5,635 nt of DNA from Solirubrobacteraceae bacterium (GTDB taxonomy: Bacteria; Actinomycetota; Thermoleophilia; Solirubrobacterales; Solirubrobacteraceae), in assembly GCA_025935735.1 (NCBI GenBank), contig JAICUS010000408.1:1-5635 (forward strand), read 5' to 3'. How positions within the stretch are numbered: position 1 is the first letter of the stretch; the number at the start of each line of letters is the position of its first letter. Both the position numbers and the translations under genes were made by a program. Shown here piece after piece: positions 1 to 4,780 of the stretch. The notes beneath the pieces were generated by a model that was not told the origin of the DNA, searched no databases, and saw only the letters and a list, made by a program, of their open reading frames with translations.

Positions 1-1
1 C

Positions 2-1084
2 GCGTCGGCGCTCGCGTCGGTCGATCCCGACACCGGGGAGATCGTCGCGCTCGCCTCCAGCCAGCACTACTCGGGCAACAGCCAGTTCAACTTCGCCGCC
101 CAGGCGCACCGGCAGCCGGGGTCGTCGTTCAAGACGTTCGTGCTGACCACCGCGATCAAGCAGGGCGTCGACCCGAACTCCACCTACTACGACGGCAGCT
201 CGCCGAAGACGCTGGACCTGCCGGGCGGCGGCGCGCCCTGGACGGTCAACAACGCGGAGCCGGGCAAGGGCACGATGTCGCTCACCGAGGCGACGATCAA
301 CTCGGTCAACGCGGTGTTCGCCCAGCTGGTGCTCGACGTCGGCCCGCAGGCGTTCGCCGACACGGCGTACTCGATGGGGATCACCTCCCCGCTGGGCATC
401 GGCCCGCACGGCCATCCCTGCAAGCGGGGGTCGAGCTGCTACATCCCGCCCGCGGACGCGATCGGCGGGCTCGCCGAGGGCGTCACGCCGCTCGAGATGG
501 CCGACGCCTACGCCACGCTGGCCGACGGCGGCGTCCATCACGCCGCGACGGCCATCGCGAAGGTCGTGTTCCCGGACGGGCACGTCGACCGCCCGGCCCG
601 CGCCTCCGGCCACCGCGTGCTCACGAGCGGCGAGGCCTACGAGGTCACGCGCATCCTCGAGCAGGTGATCACCAAGGGCACCGGCGCCGGCTTCACGTCG
701 ATCGGCTGCAGCTCGGAGGCCGGCAAGACCGGCACCACCGACGGCCTGTCGGATGCGTGGTTCGTCGGCTACACGCCGGCCTTCGCGACCGCGGTGTGGA
801 CCGGGCACCCGCTCTCGCGCACCTACACCGGCTTCGGCGGCCCGACCTCGGGGCCGATCTGGCGCTCCTACATGGAGGCCGCCCAGGGCGGCCACTGCCC
901 CGACTTCCCGGTGCCGACGGAGCTCCCATCGCTCTCGGCGCTGCAGAGCGGCCTCACCAGCTCGCGGCCGTCGGCGACCGCCACCGCCACGCCCGGCGCC
1001 ACCGGGCTGACGACGACCCCCACCCCCACGGCCACTTCGACGGCGGCTCCCACCGCCAGTGCCACGGCGACCCCCACCCCCTGA
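2..1084 (+). CDS. Penicillin-binding protein, C-terminal transpeptidase part (5' end outside window)
   Basis: Transpeptidase that cross-links peptidoglycan stem peptides on the outer face of the membrane. The reading frame is open from base 2 to the TGA at 1082-1084, giving 360 codons; the true start lies upstream, so the GTG at 140 is internal. All three active-site motifs of the penicillin-binding fold are present: SxxK as SSFK after QPG (122-133, nucleophile Ser41 of the visible fragment), SxN as SVN (302-310), and KTG within GKTGTT (725-733). The segment VDPDTGEIVAL followed by SQFNFAAQA and RQPGSSFK is typical of class A (bifunctional) PBPs. An N-terminal glycosyltransferase 51 domain and membrane anchor are therefore expected, but neither is in the window. 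Four cysteines occur in the exported domain (fragment residues 140, 146, 236 and 299). The end of the protein is a Thr/Pro/Ala tail. A class B enzyme is less likely but cannot be excluded without the N-terminus. Confidence 0.93.
   Translation, partial: ASALASVDPDTGEIVALASSQHYSGNSQFNFAAQAHRQPGSSFKTFVLTTAIKQGVDPNSTYYDGSSPKTLDLPGGGAPWTVNNAEPGKGTMSLTEATINSVNAVFAQLVLDVGPQAFADTAYSMGITSPLGIGPHGHPCKRGSSCYIPPADAIGGLAEGVTPLEMADAYATLADGGVHHAATAIAKVVFPDGHVDRPARASGHRVLTSGEAYEVTRILEQVITKGTGAGFTSIGCSSEAGKTGTTDGLSDAWFVGYTPAFATAVWTGHPLSRTYTGFGGPTSGPIWRSYMEAAQGGHCPDFPVPTELPSLSALQSGLTSSRPSATATATPGATGLTTTPTPTATSTAAPTASATATPTP
956..1081 (+). other. Low-complexity Thr/Ser/Pro/Ala tail of the PBP
   Basis: The last 42 or so codons of the penicillin-binding protein are almost only Thr, Ala, Pro and Ser, with TATATP and TPTPTATST-like runs encoded by repeated acc/gcc/ccc codons. 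They follow the end of the transpeptidase domain, so they lie outside the membrane. Disordered Pro/Thr-rich tails are common on actinobacterial class A PBPs. Such a tail may act as a wall-spanning linker or may be O-glycosylated, but both roles are inference. The short-period DNA makes length variation by slippage plausible. Confidence 0.8.
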
Positions 1085-1088
1085 GCCG

Positions 1089-1103
1089 CGCCCGGAGCGG
1101 GCG
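1089..1103 (+). terminator. Possible hairpin terminator after the PBP gene
   Basis: A perfect 6-bp stem, CGCCCG (1089-1094) and CGGGCG (1098-1103), closes a GAG loop four bases after the PBP stop codon. It is followed by G+C-rich sequence and only later by a T-rich patch (TCTTCTGTT, 1117-1125), so it is not a classical intrinsic terminator with an immediate U tract. In very high-GC actinobacteria, hairpins with weak U tracts are often proposed to assist termination. Position is the main support. Confidence 0.35.
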
Positions 1104-1157
1104 GTCCGAGGCTGAGTCTTCTGTTACCTCGTACGGGCGCGGCTCAGACCGCTCCGG
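1092..1157. repeat. Long-range inverted repeat between the PBP and HAD genes
   Basis: CCGGAGCGG at 1092-1100 has its exact reverse complement, CCGCTCCGG, at 1149-1157. An alternative pairing of the same region joins GCGGT (1101-1105) to ACCGC (1148-1152) and CTGAG (1112-1116) to CTCAG (1143-1147). The enclosed stretch around 1115-1134 is the least G+C-rich sequence nearby. The element spans nearly the whole 81-base gap and could form mutually exclusive RNA hairpins with the short stem at 1089-1103. It might be a terminator or leader structure, or chance in G+C-rich DNA. Confidence 0.35.
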
Positions 1158-1165
1158 ACGTCATC

Positions 1166-1894
1166 ATGCCGCCCGTGGCGCTGCGCGCGGTCCTGCTCGA
1201 TCTCGACGAGACGCTGATCCCCGAGGACGGGCCGCTGGCCGCGGCGTACCTCGCCGTGGCGCGCGCGATCCACGGCGAGCGCGCGGGCGACGCGGAGGTG
1301 AGCGAGCTGCGGGCCGGCCTGCGGGCGCGGTGGAACGGCGAGGCGCCGTGCCCGCAGTACCGGGCCCGGACGCACGTGAGCGCGAGCGACGGGCTGATCG
1401 CGGAGTTCGCCGGCGAGGACCCGGCGCTGGCGGCGATCCGGGGCTATCTGCCGCGGTTTCGCGCCGCGGCGTTCCCCGACCCGGCGCTCGTCGCGCTCTG
1501 GCAGCGGACGCGGGTGGCGGAGCAGACCGCCTACCCGCACGCGGGCGCGGTGCTCGACCGCCTGCGCCGCCACGTCCGGCTCGCGCTGGTGACCAATGGG
1601 ACTTCAGACCTGCAACGCCGCAAGCTCGCGCTGGCCGGCCTGGACGGGCGCTTCGACGTCGTGGTCGCCGCGTGCGACGTCGGCGTCGGCAAGCCGGACC
1701 CGGCGATGTTCGCGGCCGCGCTGGACGCGCTGGGCGTGGCGGCGTCCGAGGCCGTGATGGTGGGCAACGACCTCGACCGCGACATCGCCGGCGCGGACGC
1801 CGCGGGCATCCCCAGCCTGTGGATCCAGCACGGCGGCAACGGCCGCGCCGACCTGCACGACCTCCGCGAGCTGCCGGAGCGACTCGGGCTCTAG
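1166..1894 (+). CDS. HAD-superfamily hydrolase (haloacid dehalogenase-like, probable phosphatase)
   Basis: A 242-residue cytosolic hydrolase of the HAD superfamily, whose members mostly dephosphorylate small metabolites through an aspartyl-phosphate intermediate. Motif I is DLDET near the N-terminus, with nucleophile Asp12 and acid/base Asp14. Motif II is LVTNGT, with Thr143. Motif III is GKPDP, with Lys176. Motif IV is GNDLDRDI, with the Mg-binding Asp202 and Asp206. Residues 18-120 between motifs I and II form a helical C1-type cap, as in the HAD-IA group of phosphoglycolate phosphatase and haloacid dehalogenase relatives. DxDxT rather than DxxxV favours a phosphatase over a dehalogenase. 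The substrate cannot be read from the sequence. The ATG at 1166 leaves motif I at the usual distance; GGA at 1156-1158, seven bases upstream, is a weak ribosome site. The gene is convergent with the cupin gene, and the two stops share CTAG at 1891-1894. Confidence 0.9.
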   Translation: MPPVALRAVLLDLDETLIPEDGPLAAAYLAVARAIHGERAGDAEVSELRAGLRARWNGEAPCPQYRARTHVSASDGLIAEFAGEDPALAAIRGYLPRFRAAAFPDPALVALWQRTRVAEQTAYPHAGAVLDRLRRHVRLALVTNGTSDLQRRKLALAGLDGRFDVVVAACDVGVGKPDPAMFAAALDALGVAASEAVMVGNDLDRDIAGADAAGIPSLWIQHGGNGRADLHDLRELPERLGL

Positions 1895-2280
1895 ACGGCC
1901 GGGTCCAGCAGCTCGGCGTGCTCGTCCTCCGGCGGGTAGCCGTAGGCGTAGACGAGCAGGTCCTCGGCGCCGTGGTTGGCGGTCTGCAGCGGCGTGCCCG
2001 CCGGGACGTTGACCACGCCGCCGACCGGCACCTCGACGCGCTCGGGCGGCTCGCCCAGGTACATGGTGAGCGTGCCGGCCACGGGCACGAACGTCTCCTC
2101 CTGCACCGGATGGCGGTGCCGGCGGCCCTTGGCGCCGGGCTCGTAGCGCCACAGGTTCCCGCGCACGTGCGCGAAGCCGGCGAGCTCGCTCAGCTCGGCG
2201 ACGTGCCGGGCGGGCTCGCCGGGCTCGTGCGGCCGGGTGATCCACTCGTACTGGTCGGGACGGACGGCGCGGTAGCTCAT
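1891..2280 (-). CDS. Small single-domain cupin protein
   Basis: A 129-residue protein with one cupin beta-barrel, a fold that usually binds a metal and serves as a dioxygenase, isomerase or sugar/ligand sensor. Cupin motif 1 fits G-X5-HXH-X4-E-X6-G: Gly49, His55, His57, Glu62, Gly69 (HRHPVQEET). Motif 2 fits G-X5-PXG (Gly87, Pro93, Gly95), with the asparagine at 102. The motif-2 position normally held by the third metal-binding histidine is Leu98, so the site would be incomplete unless His103 or another residue substitutes. The ATG at 2280-2278 lies 11 bases after the sigma-factor stop, with no clear ribosome site between them. Translation by reinitiation from the sigma cistron is plausible, and so is membership in the sigma regulon. 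Open frame upstream of this ATG is out-of-frame sigma-factor sequence, not an N-terminal extension. The substrate is unknown. Confidence 0.85.
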   Translation of the reverse strand: MSYRAVRPDQYEWITRPHEPGEPARHVAELSELAGFAHVRGNLWRYEPGAKGRRHRHPVQEETFVPVAGTLTMYLGEPPERVEVPVGGVVNVPAGTPLQTANHGAEDLLVYAYGYPPEDEHAELLDPAV

Positions 2281-2291
2281 GCGCGCCGAGC

Positions 2292-3206
2292 CTAGAGATC
2301 GCGCAGCAGCGCCCCCAGGTTCGCCGTCGGACCGAGATGGGCGAGCTTGTCGGGGTTGACGATCCCCTCGATGGCCACGATCTCGCCGCCGGCGATCTCC
2401 AGCGCGCACACGCCGATCACCCGCTGCCGGCCGTCGAGGGCGAGCGCCCCGGCGCCGCCGTTGACCTCGACGGGGCGCATTGTCGCGCCCGGCACCTTCG
2501 CGGTCCGGCGGAACCAGGCGAGGACCGCGCGGGCCACCCGCGTGCGCCCGCGCAGCGACCGCGGGAGGGCCGGCGCCTTGCCGCCGCCGTCGCCGGTCAG
2601 GGACACGTCGTGGGCGAGCAGCGCCTCCAGGCCGGCGAGGTCGCCCAGCTGGGCGGCCGCGAAGAACCGCCCGGCCAGCGCGTCGCGCTGCTCGCGCGTG
2701 GTCTCGAAGCGCGGCCGCCCCTGCTCGACGTGGCGCCGCGCGCGGGTGGCGAGCTGGCGGACGTTGTCCTCGCTCTTGCCGACGATCCGCGCGATCTCCG
2801 GATAGCCGTAGTCGAAGACGTCGTGCAGCAGCAGGACGGCGCGCTGCTCCGGCGACAGGCTCTCCAGCAGCACCAGCATCGCCAGCGAGAGCGAGTCGGC
2901 CATCTCCGCCTGCTGCGCGGGGTCGTCGCCGCCGTCGGTGATGATCGGCTCCGGCAGCCACTCGCCGACGTAGTGCTCGCGCCGCGCCCGGGCCGAGCGC
3001 AGCTCGTTGATCGCCAGCCGGGTCGTGATCGTGGCCAGGAACGCGCGCGGGGACTGGATCCGCTGCCCGTCCTCGAGCGCGCCGTGCAGCCGCAGCAGCG
3101 CCTCTTGGACGACGTCCTCGGCCTCGGAGACGCTGCCCAGCATCCGGTAGGCGATCGCGAAGGCGACGGGTCGCAGCTCGTCCAGGAGTCGTTCACGGTC
3201 GGTCAC
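2292..3206 (-). CDS. ECF41-type RNA polymerase sigma factor (SigJ-like) with SnoaL-like C-terminal domain
   Basis: A 304-residue alternative sigma factor directing RNA polymerase to a small target set. Region sigma-2 is at about residues 8-75 (AYRMLGSVSEAEDVVQE). A linker carries WLPEP at 83-87. Region sigma-4 with its helix-turn-helix is at about 105-162 (GYPEIARIVGKSEDNVRQL). An NTF2/SnoaL-like extension follows at about 170-304. The extension carries DGGGK (206-210) and NPDKL (284-288). These two motifs plus WLPEP are the published hallmarks of ECF41, a group without an anti-sigma factor whose C-terminal domain controls activity from within. The GTG at 3206 is preferred as start: it begins MTDRERLL, and a promoter of the ECF41 type ends just upstream. 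ATG at 3212 would add two residues. GTG at 3242 would lie at the promoter -35 element and is unlikely. The cupin gene follows after 11 bases. ECF41 genes usually adjoin carboxymuconolactone decarboxylase, oxidoreductase or epimerase genes, so a cupin partner is a variation. Confidence 0.93.
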   Translation of the reverse strand: MTDRERLLDELRPVAFAIAYRMLGSVSEAEDVVQEALLRLHGALEDGQRIQSPRAFLATITTRLAINELRSARARREHYVGEWLPEPIITDGGDDPAQQAEMADSLSLAMLVLLESLSPEQRAVLLLHDVFDYGYPEIARIVGKSEDNVRQLATRARRHVEQGRPRFETTREQRDALAGRFFAAAQLGDLAGLEALLAHDVSLTGDGGGKAPALPRSLRGRTRVARAVLAWFRRTAKVPGATMRPVEVNGGAGALALDGRQRVIGVCALEIAGGEIVAIEGIVNPDKLAHLGPTANLGALLRDL

Positions 3207-3240
3207 ACCCATAAGACAGCACGGCGGCGCGGGTTGTGAC
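3202..3240. repeat. Imperfect inverted repeat flanking the sigma-gene promoter
   Basis: GTCACACCC (3202-3210) and GGGTTGTGAC (3231-3240) are inverted copies differing by a single extra T. The right arm overlaps the -35 element of the sigma promoter, and the left arm overlaps the proposed start codon. The left arm includes GGTCACA on the plus strand, a 6-of-7 match to the ECF41 -35 box facing the DGQHR gene, but no CGTC-like box stands at the right distance. The element could be an operator for a dimeric regulator, or an arm pair arising from the promoter box by chance. Confidence 0.45.
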
Positions 3241-3241
3241 A
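3215..3241 (-). promoter_or_regulatory. Putative ECF41 autoregulatory promoter of the sigma-factor gene
   Basis: Read on the minus strand, TGTCACA (3241-3235) is followed by 16 bases and then TGTC (3218-3215). As I recall it, the ECF41 promoter consensus is TGTCACA at -35 and CGTC at -10, so the upstream box matches fully and the -10 box matches three of four. If the first T of TGTCACA is position -35, transcription would start at G3206, the first base of the GTG start codon, implying a leaderless mRNA. No Shine-Dalgarno sequence is visible before either candidate start, which agrees with this. Confidence 0.7.
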
Positions 3242-3276
3242 CGTCGGGGGGCGAACATTCCGCGCCGCGGCCCTAC

Positions 3277-3281
3277 AGGGG
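3277..3281 (+). promoter_or_regulatory. Probable ribosome binding site of the DGQHR gene
   Basis: AGGGG lies three bases before the ATG at 3285. The spacing is shorter than ideal, but it is the only purine-rich match upstream, and it supports 3285 as the start. The 78 bases between the two divergent start codons (3207-3284) must also hold the promoter for this gene. A TTGTGA at 3234-3239 could be a -35 element, but I see no convincing -10. Confidence 0.45.
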
Positions 3282-3284
3282 TCG

Positions 3285-4778
3285 ATGGCACCCGCCCGCA
3301 CCTCCGTCCCCGCCCTCCGCGTCCGGCAGTGGCTGCCCGAATGGGACGCGGTCGGGTTCGACGCAGAACGCCACCGCCGGCGGCCCGAGCCGTGCTTCTA
3401 CGCGTTCGCGCTCCCGGCGGCGGTCCTGAAGCGGTTGACCGGCGTGCACAAGCGCGAGGCCAGGGCCGGCGAGCCGCGGACCGAGGAGCTGTCCACGCAG
3501 CGCCTGCATCAGCCGGAGCGCTCGCGGGAGATCGGCGAGTTCGTCCGGTTCGGCTTCCCCTGGTCGGAGCTCTCGCCGCGCCAGCGCGCGGACGAGCACG
3601 CCGACCTGCGCAAGCCGGGCTGGCTGCCGACGGCGATCCTGCTGAACATCCTCCAGGAGGGCGAGGTGCGCAACGGGCGCCGGGTCGCTGCGGGCGACCT
3701 CGTGCGCGTCGAGCCCGGCGACGGGTCGCGGGCGACGATCCACCTGCCCGCGGCGGACGGGGCGTGGGAGCCCGGCGGCCTGCACCCGTTCGAGGTCATC
3801 GACGGCCAGCACCGGCTGTGGGCGTTCGAGGCGCGCGACACGCCGGCCTCGTTCGAGCTGCCCGTCGTGGCCTTCCACGGCCTGGACCGCAGCTGGCAGG
3901 CCTACCTGTTCTGGAGCATCAACATCAAGCCGAAGCGGATCAACGCCAGCCTCGCCTACGACCTGTATCCGCTGCTGCGCGGCGAGGAGTGGCTGGAGCG
4001 CTTCTCCGGCCCGTTCGTGTATCGCGAGACCCGCGCGCAGGAGCTGGTGGAGGTGCTGTGGGCGCACCCGGAGTCGCCCTGGCGGGGGCGGATCAACATG
4101 CTCGGCGAGCCGGGCGCCGGCCAGGTCCGCCAGGCCGCCTGGGTGCGCTCGCTCGTGGCCACGTTCGTGCGCGCGTCGGCGGGGCCGCGGGTGCGCATCG
4201 GCGGGCTGTTCGGCGCCCGCCCGCGCGAGCACCGGCCGGCGGTGCCGTGGACGCGGCCCCAGCAGGCGGCGTTCCTGGTCGGCGCCTGGGCCCGGCTGGC
4301 CGGCGCGATCGACCGGGCGCGGCCGGAGTGGGCGCGGGCGCTGCGGCGCCGCGGGGCGCAGCCGTTGATGTTCGCCGCCGACTCGCTGCTGAACACCGAC
4401 CAGGGGGTGCGCGCGTGGCTCGCGGCGCTCAACGACCTGACCGTCGTGCGCGAGGCGGAGCTCGGGCTGGCCGGCTGGGAGCTCGACGAGGTCGGCGACG
4501 CCCGCGACCACGGGGACGTGTCGCGGGCGCTCGCCGGCCTGCGCGGGCAGGCGGCGCTGTGCGCGCACCTGGACGCCCTGGCCCGCGCGGCAGCGGGGTT
4601 CGACTGGCGCACGGCGGGCGCCGCGGGGCTCGACGAGGACGAGCGGACGCTGCGGCTCACGTTCCGGGGCAGCGGCGGCTACGCCCAGCTGCGGCGCCGG
4701 CTGCTGCGCCACCTCGCGGATGGCGAAGAGGCGGAGATCGCCCGCGCCGCCGCCGCCGTGCTCGAGGTGCTCGGGTGA
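3285..4778 (+). CDS. DGQHR-domain protein (DndB-like family, function unknown)
   Basis: A 497-residue protein recognised by the family signature VIDGQHRLWAF, with DGQHR at residues 173-177 (3801-3815). The DGQHR family includes DndB, the regulator in DNA phosphorothioation clusters, and many uncharacterised proteins near defence genes. The motif is reminiscent of the ParB-type GxRR/GxHR nucleotide-binding box, but that link is inference. Other visible features are a conserved-looking patch at 208-229 (SINIKPKRIN and ASLAYDLY), matching where family members carry an IN-rich, lysine-containing stretch after the DGQHR core. An Arg-rich N-terminal half and a helical, Ala/Leu-rich C-terminus (about 410-497) are also seen. 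There is no signal peptide or membrane segment, so it should be cytosolic. The start at 3285 has AGGGG three bases upstream. It is divergent from the sigma gene, and the next gene begins within its stop (TGATG). Composition matches the neighbours, giving no sign of recent transfer. No dndA, C, D or E is seen, so calling it DndB would be unsafe. Confidence 0.82.
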   Translation: MAPARTSVPALRVRQWLPEWDAVGFDAERHRRRPEPCFYAFALPAAVLKRLTGVHKREARAGEPRTEELSTQRLHQPERSREIGEFVRFGFPWSELSPRQRADEHADLRKPGWLPTAILLNILQEGEVRNGRRVAAGDLVRVEPGDGSRATIHLPAADGAWEPGGLHPFEVIDGQHRLWAFEARDTPASFELPVVAFHGLDRSWQAYLFWSINIKPKRINASLAYDLYPLLRGEEWLERFSGPFVYRETRAQELVEVLWAHPESPWRGRINMLGEPGAGQVRQAAWVRSLVATFVRASAGPRVRIGGLFGARPREHRPAVPWTRPQQAAFLVGAWARLAGAIDRARPEWARALRRRGAQPLMFAADSLLNTDQGVRAWLAALNDLTVVREAELGLAGWELDEVGDARDHGDVSRALAGLRGQAALCAHLDALARAAAGFDWRTAGAAGLDEDERTLRLTFRGSGGYAQLRRRLLRHLADGEEAEIARAAAAVLEVLG

Positions 4779-4780
4779 TG
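4764..4780 (+). promoter_or_regulatory. Ribosome site and coupled stop/start between the DGQHR gene and its partner
   Basis: GAGGTG at 4764-4769, inside the end of the DGQHR gene, lies eight bases before ATG 4778-4780. That ATG shares its A with the TGA stop at 4776-4778. A good Shine-Dalgarno match at ideal spacing plus a one-base overlap is the classic arrangement for translational coupling. It fixes the start of the downstream gene and argues that the two products are made together. Confidence 0.8.

Noticed and set aside
757..2295. A 512-codon plus-strand open frame
   Set aside because: It crosses the end of the PBP gene and the whole HAD gene out of frame and runs antisense through the cupin gene. 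Its product is Arg/Ala/Pro/Gly-rich low-complexity sequence typical of shadow frames in high-GC DNA.
2281..2961. In-frame N-terminal extension of the cupin
   Set aside because: The extension is an alternate frame of the sigma-factor gene, rich in Arg, Ala and Gly with no domain. The ATG at 2280 begins the plausible cupin sequence.
3252..3262. Possible LexA (SOS) box, CGAAC near the DGQHR start
   Set aside because: Only the left GAAC half is present. The matching GTTC half at the required spacing is missing.
3285..4778. Annotation of the DGQHR gene as dndB and the region as a phosphorothioation cluster
   Set aside because: The DGQHR motif is shared by many proteins outside dnd clusters, and no cysteine desulfurase, DndC-, DndD- or DndE-like gene is in the window.
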